From assembly GCA_038211015.1 (NCBI GenBank), contig JBBQVZ010000002.1:1-53813 (forward strand): DNA of 53,813 bases, written 5' to 3'. Made by a program: the position numbers and the translations under genes. This stretch comes from JBBQVZ01 sp038211015. GTDB lineage: Bacteria; Actinomycetota; UBA4738; HRBIN12. Position 1 is the first letter of the stretch, and every line of letters begins with the position of its first letter. Below are positions 8,452 through 16,190 of this stretch, one piece after another. The notes under the pieces were generated by a model. It searched no databases. It was not told the DNA's origin and saw only the letters and a list, made by a program, of their open reading frames with translations.

Positions 8452-8787
8452 ATGCCGTTCGTCGTTTTCGAGGAGGTCGACAAGGAGTTCGTCACACCGA
8501 AGTACTCGACGGCCTACGGGGAGCTGGTGACCGGCCAGTTCGTCGAGGTCGGTCGTCTGACCTTCAAGAAAGGTGAGGGCGCCGTCGAACACGCTCACCC
8601 GCACGAGCAGGTGATGTACGTGATCTCCGGCCACCTTTCCGTCGACCTGGACGGTGAGCACGCCGAGCTAGGGCCGGGGATGGCGTTCCACGCGCTCCCG
8701 AACCAGAAGCACAAGGTTCAGGCGGTCGAGGACACGCAGGTGATCAGCTGCAAGCACGTCATCGACGGCGTCGGGCACAAGATCTGA
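8452..8787 (+). CDS. Cupin-domain protein (paralogue of the preceding gene)
   Basis: A 111-residue single cupin. Its metal ligands H47, H49, Q53 (HAHPHEQ) and H87 (NQKHKVQAV) occupy exactly the same residue numbers as in the preceding protein, and both have a TPxYSxAxG segment near residue 15. This shows a tandem duplication including the ribosome site. The two barrels may form a heterodimer or act on successive intermediates of the compound imported by the adjacent ABC system; that is inference. The gene ends 10 bp before a hairpin and 43 bp from a convergent gene. Confidence 0.85.
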   Translation: MPFVVFEEVDKEFVTPKYSTAYGELVTGQFVEVGRLTFKKGEGAVEHAHPHEQVMYVISGHLSVDLDGEHAELGPGMAFHALPNQKHKVQAVEDTQVISCKHVIDGVGHKI

Positions 8788-8797
8788 CCGCTTCGCG

Positions 8798-8815
8798 CAC
8801 GGCCGGATGGCCGTG
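8798..8815. terminator. Hairpin between convergent genes, likely bidirectional terminator
   Basis: CACGGCC-GGAT-GGCCGTG forms a perfect 7-bp GC-rich stem with a 4-nt loop, extendable by a G-U and a C-G pair, in the 43-bp gap between cupin 2 and the convergent secreted protein. There is no U-tract, so termination is inferred from position. A second small stem (TGCTCG/CGAGCA, about 8824-8841) overlaps the convergent stop codon. Confidence 0.5.
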
Positions 8816-8830
8816 TGTCGGTATGCTCGG

Positions 8831-9295
8831 CTATGCGAGCACGCGGAAGATGAAGTGGAAGCCGGAACCGTCGGGTAGCACCTTCAACTGCATGCTCCCG
8901 CTCGCGCCCTTGTACTTGCCCCGTCCACCGGTGATAACCATGACGCTGTTGTGCGAGTCGTAGAACGGTCCCTCGACGGTGATCGCTCCACCCTTGAGGA
9001 AGTTGATCCAGCGACATTCCCAGGACCCCTCGGTGGTGTTGATCCGGATGCAGTCCCCTTGATCGCGGCCGACCTTGTTCGTGTTCGTCTCGTCATAGAG
9101 GTCGTTGGCGAACGTGAGGAGATCGCCGCTCGAGTCCCCGGTCGCGCCGGCGTCGATCACCAGGTCCGTGGTCGCTCGCTCGACCACGTCGATCACCGTG
9201 GCCCGCTTCTCGTGGCCGGTCCCGGCCTGTGCCACGTAACCGGCCACGAGCACGACGGCGACCGCTGCGGCCGCGATCGAGATCGTCTTACGCAT
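8831..9295 (-). CDS. Secreted allene-oxide-cyclase/dirigent-like barrel protein
   Basis: A 154-residue exported protein. An N-terminal signal peptide (MRKTISIAAAAVAVVLVAGY, cleavage likely after AQA at about residue 23) precedes a small beta-rich domain. That domain has GDCIRINTTEGSWECRW, a GGAITVEGPFYD segment and GGRGKYKGASGSM. This order of motifs is characteristic of the allene-oxide-cyclase-like/dirigent barrel found in actinobacterial secreted proteins, where the function is mostly unknown. The ATG at 9295 has an AGGGGGCAGGGA ribosome site; the frame running up to 9835 overlaps the divergent regulator and is spurious. Two cysteines (in DCIRI and WECRW) could form a disulphide outside the cell. 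It is divergent from the DeoR gene, with a 165-bp shared upstream region. Confidence 0.8.
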   Translation of the reverse strand: MRKTISIAAAAVAVVLVAGYVAQAGTGHEKRATVIDVVERATTDLVIDAGATGDSSGDLLTFANDLYDETNTNKVGRDQGDCIRINTTEGSWECRWINFLKGGAITVEGPFYDSHNSVMVITGGRGKYKGASGSMQLKVLPDGSGFHFIFRVLA

Positions 9296-9394
9296 GTCCC
9301 TGCCCCCTCTCCCATCGGTGCCACGGAGTCTGACACCTTCAGCCTCGTCCCGCTGAGCGCCTCGAACGACCATATTGCATTCCTGATCGGAACA

Positions 9395-9418
9395 GAACAA
9401 ACTCGCGCTGGTTCGTTC
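9395..9418. promoter_or_regulatory. Inverted repeat upstream of the DeoR gene, candidate operator
   Basis: GAACAAAC-N8-GTTCGTTC is an inverted repeat with 7 of 8 matching positions, 43 bp upstream of the DeoR-family start. The half-site GAACGAAC recurs in the palindrome at 20898-20915 before the second kinase-dehydrogenase cassette (shared 9-mer TGAACGAAC). This suggests a common regulator, possibly the DeoR protein itself. Confidence 0.4.
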
Positions 9419-9460
9419 ATGGGCGTGTGAGGAAAAGGGTCCGGATCCGTTGGGGGACGA

Positions 9461-10273
9461 GTGGAGCAACCGCTTCCGGCTGAGCGACATCGACGCATCA
9501 AGGAGTTCCTGAGGGAGCATCGAGCGGTCCGCGTTTCGACGCTCGCGGAACTCCTCGCGGTGTCGGAAGTCACCATCCGGCGTGATCTCGAAGAGCTCGA
9601 GCACCGTGGTCTGCTCGAGCGCACGCACGGCGGTGCCGTCTCCATCCATCGCTTGGGTGCCGAGCCCGCGTACGACGAGGCAGCCGGAAGGAGTGCGTCC
9701 CAGAAGAACGCGATCGGCCGAACGGCCGCCGGCCTGGTTCAGCCGGGCGACACGATCTTCCTGAACGGCGGCACCACCACGCTCCAGGTCTTCCGCCACT
9801 TGCAGATCGCGGGCGTGCGGGTCATCACGAACCACGTCGGGATCGCCTCGGAGGCGGCGGATCGCGAAGTCGGCCTGATCGTCGTCGGCGGCGAGTATCG
9901 AGCACCGTCGAACTCATGCGTGGGGAGCTTCGCGACGCGGGCGCTGCGTGGTGTCAACGCCACCCGGGCGCTCATCGGCGTGGAAGGGTTGAGCATCCGA
10001 TCGGGATTGACGACGCCCGTCGAACCGGAGGCGGAGATCGCTCGGGTCATGATCGAGCAGACACAAGGGCCTGTGATCGTGGTCGCGGATTCGACCAAGG
10101 TCGGGACCATCGCGGACTTCTCGATCGCCGGGATCGAGGTGGCGACCGCGCTCGTGACCGACCCAGGCCTGGATGACGTGTATCGCGACGAGCTCACGGC
10201 CGTAGGTGTCGACGTGGTGATCTCCGGGCACGATGCGCTCGTCCGTACGGGAGCGGGACATGCAGAAGGCTGA
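9461..10273 (+). CDS. DeoR/GlpR-family transcriptional regulator
   Basis: A 270-residue DNA-binding regulator. The N-terminal DeoR-type winged helix lies at residues 6-60 (STLAELLAVSEVTIRRDLEE, then the GLLERTHGGAV wing). The C-terminal DeoRC effector domain contains the sugar-phosphate-isomerase-like segments NGGTTTLQVFRHL and TSSFATRA-like GSFATRALRGV. Family members usually respond to phosphorylated sugars or polyols and repress neighbouring catabolic genes. The GTG at 9461 follows a GGGGGACGA ribosome site. The stop overlaps the next gene by 14 nt, making it the first gene of a three-gene unit (regulator, nucleotidyltransferase-like protein, phosphoesterase). Its presence near two kinase-dehydrogenase cassettes suggests that the effector is a phosphorylated intermediate; this is inference. 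Confidence 0.93.
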   Translation: MEQPLPAERHRRIKEFLREHRAVRVSTLAELLAVSEVTIRRDLEELEHRGLLERTHGGAVSIHRLGAEPAYDEAAGRSASQKNAIGRTAAGLVQPGDTIFLNGGTTTLQVFRHLQIAGVRVITNHVGIASEAADREVGLIVVGGEYRAPSNSCVGSFATRALRGVNATRALIGVEGLSIRSGLTTPVEPEAEIARVMIEQTQGPVIVVADSTKVGTIADFSIAGIEVATALVTDPGLDDVYRDELTAVGVDVVISGHDALVRTGAGHAEG

Positions 10274-11024
10274 GTTCGAGGCTGAGGCGGTCAGACTGGT
10301 CGACGCCGCGAACGCCGAAGGCACGACGCTTCGGTTGCTCGGTGCGCTCGCGTTCGCCACCCGGTGCCCGGACCATGCGTACCTTCAGGATCAGCTCGGA
10401 CGTGTGTACACGGACATCGATTTCGGCGGATACGGCAAGCAGGTCCGCCAGATCCAGCAGTTGCTCGCGAGGGAGGGATACGAAGAGGACGCCGCGGTGT
10501 ACGTCGAGTCGCAGGGGTCACGTCTGGTGCTGGAGCACCGGCAGACGAAGCTCCACTTGGATGTCTTCCTCGATCAGCTGGAGTTCTGCCACACCGTCTC
10601 GTGGAACGGCAGGCTGGCGATCGACGACCGAACGATCCCGCTCGCCGAGATGCTGTTGCAGAAGATGCAGATCGTGGAGATCAACGAGAAGGACCTGATC
10701 GACACGATCATGCTGCTCCTCGAGTACCCGCTCGGCGACTCCGACGACGGCCACATCAATATCGGCCTCGTCGCCGACATCTGCGCCAAGGATTGGGGCT
10801 GGTGGCGCACGCTCACCATGAACCTCGACAAGGTCCGTCAGATGGCATCGAGCTATCCCCAGCTGACCGACGAACAGAAGACCCGCGTTTCCGAGCAGGT
10901 TGCGACCGCGCTCGAACGGATCGACGCGATGCCGAAGACCATGGGATGGAAGCTCAGGAGCCGCGTGGGCGATCGCATGAAGTGGTACCAGGACGTCGGT
11001 GAGCTGACGCCGGAGGCAGGCTGA
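10260..11024 (+). CDS. Nucleotidyltransferase-fold protein of unknown role
   Basis: 254 residues. The segment from about residue 18 (RLLGALAFATRCP...) to about 110 resembles the nucleotidyltransferase fold used by AbiEii-like and kanamycin-nucleotidyltransferase-like proteins. It has a YTDIDF motif (metal-binding DxD) and LHLDVFLDQLEF as a possible third acidic strand. The rest is alpha-helical, with a long KDLIDTIMLLLEYPLG segment. The ATG at 10260 lies inside the regulator gene (14-nt overlap) and follows GGGAGCGGG; the upstream frame to 10233 adds only MRSSVRERD. Its stop overlaps the next start (TGATG). The substrate is unknown. It is not an obvious toxin-antitoxin partner, because the neighbour is a metallophosphoesterase. 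Confidence 0.75.
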   Translation: MQKAEFEAEAVRLVDAANAEGTTLRLLGALAFATRCPDHAYLQDQLGRVYTDIDFGGYGKQVRQIQQLLAREGYEEDAAVYVESQGSRLVLEHRQTKLHLDVFLDQLEFCHTVSWNGRLAIDDRTIPLAEMLLQKMQIVEINEKDLIDTIMLLLEYPLGDSDDGHINIGLVADICAKDWGWWRTLTMNLDKVRQMASSYPQLTDEQKTRVSEQVATALERIDAMPKTMGWKLRSRVGDRMKWYQDVGELTPEAG

Positions 11025-12025
11025 TGCCGCTCTTCAGCAAGCGCGGAACGGCGAAGGGCACCCCCACCCGGCTGTTCTACGCCTGCGACATCCACGGCTC
11101 CGAGCCGACGTACCGCAAGTTCCTGAACGCCGCGAGGTTCTACGAGGTCGATGCGCTCATCTTCGGCGGAGATCTCATGGGCAAGCTGCTCGTCCCGATC
11201 GTCCGAGACAGCGGCGGCACCTACCGAGCCCGGCTCCAGGGGCAGAACCACCACATCACGTCGGATGAGGAGATGAAGCAGTTCAAGAAGGTGCTCCAGA
11301 CGCTGGGGTTCTACTGGCAGGAGATGGATCCCGAGGAGTACCAGAGCTACGAGGGGAACCAGGGGCGGATCGACGACCTCTTCGACGTCTTGGCGAAGGA
11401 GCGCTTGGCGGAGTGGGTCGTGCTCGCCGAGGAACGGCTGAAGGACACTCACGTTCGGATCTTCCTCTGCGGTGGGAACGACGACACCGACGAGGTGCTC
11501 TCAGCGCTCGACGAGACCGCACAGGACCGCGTGGTGAATGCCGAGAACCGCGTCGTTCAGATCGACGACGAGCACTTCGTCGCCACGGTCGGCTACTCGA
11601 CGCCCACGCCGTGGGAGACCCCGAGGGAGCGCAGCGAGGACGAGATCGCCGACGTGATCTCGAAGATCATGGCCGACGTGCCGGATCCCTCGCGTGTCGT
11701 GTTCAACTTCCACTGCCCACCCCTCGATTCCGGTCTCGACACCTGCTTGAAGTTGGATGCTTCGGTCTGGCCCCCGACCCCGGTCCTCGAGAACGGCCAG
11801 CCGATCTACTACGGCGCCGGTTCGCAGGCCGTGACCGACGCGTTGAAGGAGTACCAGCCGACCGTCGGCGTCCACGGGCACATCCACGAATCGCGGGGGG
11901 TCACGAACTATGGACGGACCCTGGCGCTCAATCCAGGAAGCGAGTACGGAGAGGGGGTACTGCGAGGACTCATCGTCACGATCCGCGGAGGAGATGTCGT
12001 CGGGCATCAGTTCACCTCCGGGTAA
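11024..12025 (+). CDS. Calcineurin-like metallophosphoesterase
   Basis: A 333-residue cytoplasmic phosphoesterase without a signal peptide. The metal-ligand motifs occur in the canonical order: D22-x-H24 (ACDIHG), GGD50 (FGGDLMG), a GN-type motif altered to GGNDD, a histidine in FNFHCPP, and GHIHESRG. The replacement of the usual GNH(D/E) histidine by Asp is noteworthy because that His normally protonates the leaving group. The start ATG overlaps the preceding stop by 1 nt (TGATG), so the two are translationally coupled. Being in a unit with a DeoR regulator and a nucleotidyltransferase-like protein, it may hydrolyse a nucleotidylated or phosphorylated small molecule. The substrate is unassigned. 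Confidence 0.85.
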   Translation: MPLFSKRGTAKGTPTRLFYACDIHGSEPTYRKFLNAARFYEVDALIFGGDLMGKLLVPIVRDSGGTYRARLQGQNHHITSDEEMKQFKKVLQTLGFYWQEMDPEEYQSYEGNQGRIDDLFDVLAKERLAEWVVLAEERLKDTHVRIFLCGGNDDTDEVLSALDETAQDRVVNAENRVVQIDDEHFVATVGYSTPTPWETPRERSEDEIADVISKIMADVPDPSRVVFNFHCPPLDSGLDTCLKLDASVWPPTPVLENGQPIYYGAGSQAVTDALKEYQPTVGVHGHIHESRGVTNYGRTLALNPGSEYGEGVLRGLIVTIRGGDVVGHQFTSG

Positions 12026-12064
12026 GCCCGGCCCGTACCGCACGGAGACTCGAGGGGGTGGGGA

Positions 12065-13699
12065 ATGGCAGAGGCAGTAGCTCCACAGGTATTCACGAGG
12101 CGCGCATCCGGTCTCGTCCGGGTGATGTCGCCCTACTCAGCGTTCATCTACAACATCCTCACGATGGGGGTGATCTTCCCCTGGACCTACCTCTGGGCCC
12201 CCACGGCGTTCCAGGGGTCGAACCTGGTCTTGGGGATCTTGTTCGCGTTCCTGTTCGAGCTACCGATCGCGCTGTCTTACGTGTGGCTCGCGACCGCGCT
12301 CCCTCGATCGGGAGGTGACTACGTGTTCCAGAGCCGCGTCTTCGGCGGCGGTTTTGGGTTCACGGTCGTGTTCGCGTTCTTCGTCGTGTGGATCCTGCAG
12401 TGGGTCGCGCTCTCGGGCTGGTTGCTCGCGACGCTCGGCCTGGCGCCGACCTTCATCGGTCTCGGCGTTACGACGGGAATCGACGGGTTCACGAGCTTCG
12501 GCACGTGGTGCGCGTCGACGAACGGCATCATCATCATCAGCATCCTCAACGCGTTGTTGGCGATGGTCCTGCTGGTGACCGGGTTCAAGAACTACGTCCG
12601 CTTCCAGTACGTGATGTGGTACGCGATCCTGATCTCGTTCGGGATCGTGCTGCTGCTATTCCTGTTCACGAACCCCGGATCGGCCCAAGGCAAGCTGGAC
12701 GGGTTCGCGTCGAGCGTGGACGGTGTCAAGGGGTTCTTCGCCACAGCGAAGTCTGCCGCCGCAGGCGCGGGGGTCAACTTCAACCCGCCGTTCTGGCTGT
12801 TCGGCACCTTGATGGTGGCGCCGATCGCGTGGACGAGCCTGCAGTGGGCCACATATTCCGTGGAACAAGGTGGCGAGATCAAGAACGCGCACGTGTTCCG
12901 CAATCAACTGTTCATCATCGTGGGCTCGCTCGCCACGGTGGCCGCACTGTTGATCGTCCTGGCGCTCGCGCTGCAGAAGGGGTTCGGTCAGGACGGCATC
13001 ATGGTGGCGTCGTCCGGATACTGGTACGGGGTCGGAGAAGCGACGATCGGCGGGAACGTGCTGTTCCCGAACTTCATCGCGATGGGCCTCACCGGGAGCT
13101 GGGTGATCGTCTTACTGATCGGGTTCGGGTTCATCCTGAATTCCTTCCAGATCGTGTGTAACTGCTTCATCGGGACGACGCGGATCATGGTGGCGCAGGG
13201 GCTGGACGGCTTGTTGCCGGACTGGTTCGCGCGCGTCCACCCCAAGTGGAAGACGCCGTTGAACGCGCACATCGCGTACTTCGTCGCGGCCTTGCCGGTC
13301 ATCTACGGGTTCAACAAGGTCGGGAGCTGGACGCGATGGACGCTGGGCGTGACGTTCGCCAACGGGGCGGTGATGGTCCTGTCCGCGTTGGCGGCGGCCC
13401 TGTTGCCGTACCGGGCGAAACAGCTCTACGAGGCGTCCCCGGGTGCGCAGTACAAGTTCGGAAACGTCCCCATGGTGACCGTCTTCGGCATCTTGGGCTT
13501 CCTCCTGGGAGGGTTCATGGTCGTGTCCTTCCTGTTCGTGAAGGATCTGGGCCTGGCGTTCTCGAACGACGCTCTGCCCTACTGGATCGTGGTCGGCACG
13601 GCGGCCTTCGGCCTGATCGTGTATCTGGTCATGAAGTCGGTCCAGGCGAGCAAGGGGATCAAGGTCGAGTACGCGTTCCAGGAGATCCCGCCGGAGTAA
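12065..13699 (+). CDS. APC-family amino acid/amine permease
   Basis: A 544-residue inner-membrane transporter with about 12-14 hydrophobic helices. Helix 1 starts near residue 22 (MSPYSAFIYNILTMG) and is followed by a SGGDYVFQSRVFGG segment after helix 2, the position of the conserved APC loop. The ATG at 12065 is preceded by a purine-rich GAGGGGGTGGGGA, 39 nt after the phosphoesterase stop, so it may belong to the same transcript. A strong hairpin follows at 13719-13750. It lies immediately upstream of the dehydrogenase-kinase cassette, so it may import that cassette's amine or amino acid substrate. This is inferred from position only. Confidence 0.88.
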   Translation: MAEAVAPQVFTRRASGLVRVMSPYSAFIYNILTMGVIFPWTYLWAPTAFQGSNLVLGILFAFLFELPIALSYVWLATALPRSGGDYVFQSRVFGGGFGFTVVFAFFVVWILQWVALSGWLLATLGLAPTFIGLGVTTGIDGFTSFGTWCASTNGIIIISILNALLAMVLLVTGFKNYVRFQYVMWYAILISFGIVLLLFLFTNPGSAQGKLDGFASSVDGVKGFFATAKSAAAGAGVNFNPPFWLFGTLMVAPIAWTSLQWATYSVEQGGEIKNAHVFRNQLFIIVGSLATVAALLIVLALALQKGFGQDGIMVASSGYWYGVGEATIGGNVLFPNFIAMGLTGSWVIVLLIGFGFILNSFQIVCNCFIGTTRIMVAQGLDGLLPDWFARVHPKWKTPLNAHIAYFVAALPVIYGFNKVGSWTRWTLGVTFANGAVMVLSALAAALLPYRAKQLYEASPGAQYKFGNVPMVTVFGILGFLLGGFMVVSFLFVKDLGLAFSNDALPYWIVVGTAAFGLIVYLVMKSVQASKGIKVEYAFQEIPPE

Positions 13700-13718
13700 G
13701 CGCCAGGTTCCGGTCCGT

Positions 13719-13750
13719 CGATGGGGCGGGGCTTCGGTCCCGCCCCATCG
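13719..13750 (+). terminator. Strong hairpin between the APC permease and the dehydrogenase gene
   Basis: CGATGGGGCGGG-(8-nt loop GCTTCGGT)-CCCGCCCCATCG is a perfect 12-bp stem, 20 bp after the permease stop and 17 bp before the dehydrogenase start. There is no U-tract. It could terminate the upstream transcript, or act as an attenuator in the dehydrogenase leader, since the ribosome site begins only 7 bp later. Confidence 0.65.
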
Positions 13751-13767
13751 TTCGTCGAGGAGGTCCT

Positions 13768-16188
13768 TTGGATCGCGCACGTGCCGTCGTGATCGGCGGC
13801 GGCGTCACCGGGTGCAGCATCCTGCTGCATCTCGCCGAGGCCGGCTGGTCCGACGTTCTCCTTCTGGAGAAGGGGGAGCTCACCAGCGGGTCCACGCACC
13901 ATGCGGCGGGACTCGTCACGATGTTCAACCCGTCGCCGACCATGATGCGGTTCCGTCGTTACTCGATCGAACGCTACCGAGAGCTCGGGGTGTTCGAGAC
14001 GGTGGGGAGCCTGCGGTTCGCCTCCAGCCGGAACCGGCTCCTGGAGCTGAAGCGCGGCGTCTCGCGCGCGAAGGGCATCGGCCTCGACGTCGAGCTCGTG
14101 TCCGCCGACCACGCCCGCCGGTTGATGCCGGCCGCTTCGCCCGAGGAGCTGTACGGCGCCCTGTACGTGCCCGGCGACGGATACCTCGACCCGCACGGCG
14201 CGACCCACGCGATGGCGGATGCCGCGCGTGCGCTCGGAGCCACGGTGCGCACCCACACCCGGGTCACGGGGGTGGAGCTGTCGTCGCGACGCGAGGTCGT
14301 GGCGGTCCTCACGGACCGGGGTCGCATCGAGACCGAGGTCGTGGTGAACGCCGCGGGGATCTGGGCGCCGCGCATCGCCTCGATGGTCGGAGCCTTCGTG
14401 CCGTCGACGCCGGTGGACCATCAGCACGTCGCCCTGAAGGCCGTGCTGGGCTCGGAGCTTCCGGGTGACATGCCGTGCTTCCGCGACCCGGACAACCTCG
14501 TCTACGGGAAGGCCGAGGCGGGTGGGGTGCTCTTCGGCGGGTACGAGCCGAACCCCGTCGCTCGGTGGGTCGACGGCGTCCCGTGGGAGCACGGCGGGAG
14601 GGCGCTCGCTCCCGACATGGGTCGGTTCGAACAGCTGATGGAGGGGGCCGCCCGCCGGTTCCCGTTCGTGGCCGACGCCGAGATCGTGAAGCTGGTGTGC
14701 CACCCAGACGCGATGACGCCGGACGCGAACCCGCTCCTCGGCCCCGTGCCCGGCGTGCGGGGGTTCCACATGGCGGCCGGCCTCTCCCTGAACGGGTTCG
14801 GCGCCGCGGGAGGTATCGGCAAGACGATCGCGGAGTGGGTCGTCGCCGGCGAGCCAGAGCTCGATGTCCTCGCTTATCGGTCATGGCGGTTCGGCGACGT
14901 CTACCGCGATCCGTCGTGGGCCGCCGAGGTCGCTCGAGAGACGTACCGGTACTACTACGAGCTGCGGTATCCGTTCGACCAGGACGAGTTCGGGAGGCCG
15001 AGACGCGAGAGTCCATTGATATCGCGGATGCAGGATGCCGGCGCCGTCTTCGGTGCGAAGAACGGTTGGGAACGGGCGGAGTACGTGGCCCCCGGCGAAC
15101 CATGGCGCCGGGCGGGACCGGACCAACGCGCGTGGGGGTGGACCGAGCCTCCGTTCCACCCTCGGGTCGCGGACGAGCACCGGGCCGTACGGGAACGAGC
15201 CGGGATCTTCGACATGACGTCGTTCGGGAAGATCGAGGTGGGGGGTACGGACGCGTTGGCCGTGCTCGAACGGGTGTCGGACAACCTGGTCGATCGGCCG
15301 GTCGGGAGCGTGGTGTACACGCAGTTCCTTGAGCGTCGTGGCGGGATCGTCGCCGACGTGACCGTCACGCGCCTCGCGGAGGATCGGTTCCGCGTGATCA
15401 CCGGGTCGGGCACGATCGACGCCGATCTCGGTTGGATCCGCGCGAACGTCCGGGAAGATGAGATCGTCGAGCTGCGCGACGTCACGCAGGAGCTGGCCGT
15501 CATCGGCCTCTGGGGTCCGTCCGCACCCGACGTGCTGGGGGCGTTGACCGAGGACGACGTCTCGAGCGCAGGGTTCCCGTTCATGCGGGCGCGGTCGATC
15601 GCCGTTCGAGGAGCGCCTGTTCTCGCGCAGAGGGTGACGTACGTTGGCGAGCTCGGGTGGGAGCTGTACGTCGCCCCCGAGTGGGCGACCCAGGTGTGGG
15701 ACCGGCTGATCGAAGCAGGAGCGGCGCACGGCATCGCGGTCGCCGGATACCGCGCGCTCGACTCGCTCCGGATGGAGAAGGGGTACCGCTACTTCGGGAC
15801 CGATCTGACGATGCTGGACGATCCCTTCGAGGCGGGGCTCGCCGCTTGTGTCCGCCTGGAGAAGGGCGGGTTCGTGGGGCGAGATGCCCTCATGGCGAAG
15901 CGAGAGGTCGGCGCTCCTTCGCGCCGGCTCCTGACGCTACTCGTGGGCGAGCACGATTACGTGCCGATCTACGGCGGCGAGGCCGTCGCATCGGACGGCG
16001 AGGTGGTTGCCCGTCTCCGCAGCTGCGCGTACGGCTTCACGATCCGGCGGAACGTGGCGTTCGCGTACCTGCCCGCGCGGTTCGGGCCGGGTGACGTCGT
16101 CGATGTCGACGTGTTCGGCGATCGGATCCGCGCCGATGTCGGCGAGGATGCCGTCGTGGGCGCCGGCCCCGGCTGGTCGGAGGCGTAG
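13768..16188 (+). CDS. Dimethylglycine/sarcosine dehydrogenase-like flavoprotein (DAO + GcvT)
   Basis: 806 residues with the domain order of dimethylglycine and sarcosine dehydrogenases. An FAD-binding DAO domain comes first (AVVIGGGVTG at 6-15, to about residue 370), then a linker domain, then an aminomethyltransferase (GcvT) domain and its C-terminal barrel from about 440 to the end. H45 in LTSGSTHHAAGL is at the position of the histidine that carries covalent FAD in mammalian relatives. Such enzymes oxidise an N-methyl group and pass the one-carbon unit to tetrahydrofolate bound in the GcvT domain. The TTG start at 13768 has GAGGAGG 5 nt upstream; the longer frame from 13246 overlaps the permease. 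A choline-kinase-like gene follows after 2 nt. The true substrate is unknown. Confidence 0.9.
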   Translation: MDRARAVVIGGGVTGCSILLHLAEAGWSDVLLLEKGELTSGSTHHAAGLVTMFNPSPTMMRFRRYSIERYRELGVFETVGSLRFASSRNRLLELKRGVSRAKGIGLDVELVSADHARRLMPAASPEELYGALYVPGDGYLDPHGATHAMADAARALGATVRTHTRVTGVELSSRREVVAVLTDRGRIETEVVVNAAGIWAPRIASMVGAFVPSTPVDHQHVALKAVLGSELPGDMPCFRDPDNLVYGKAEAGGVLFGGYEPNPVARWVDGVPWEHGGRALAPDMGRFEQLMEGAARRFPFVADAEIVKLVCHPDAMTPDANPLLGPVPGVRGFHMAAGLSLNGFGAAGGIGKTIAEWVVAGEPELDVLAYRSWRFGDVYRDPSWAAEVARETYRYYYELRYPFDQDEFGRPRRESPLISRMQDAGAVFGAKNGWERAEYVAPGEPWRRAGPDQRAWGWTEPPFHPRVADEHRAVRERAGIFDMTSFGKIEVGGTDALAVLERVSDNLVDRPVGSVVYTQFLERRGGIVADVTVTRLAEDRFRVITGSGTIDADLGWIRANVREDEIVELRDVTQELAVIGLWGPSAPDVLGALTEDDVSSAGFPFMRARSIAVRGAPVLAQRVTYVGELGWELYVAPEWATQVWDRLIEAGAAHGIAVAGYRALDSLRMEKGYRYFGTDLTMLDDPFEAGLAACVRLEKGGFVGRDALMAKREVGAPSRRLLTLLVGEHDYVPIYGGEAVASDGEVVARLRSCAYGFTIRRNVAFAYLPARFGPGDVVDVDVFGDRIRADVGEDAVVGAGPGWSEA

Positions 16189-16190
16189 CC

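Noticed and set aside
9296..9394. Promoter for the secreted barrel protein (TATGGT around 9371-9376 on the minus strand)
   Set aside because: No -35 at proper spacing and the hexamer is about 75 nt from the start; not strong enough.
10260..12025. A nucleotidyltransferase toxin-antitoxin (MNT/HEPN) pair
   Set aside because: The partner gene is a clear metallophosphoesterase with metal motifs, not a HEPN protein, and the unit is led by a DeoR regulator.
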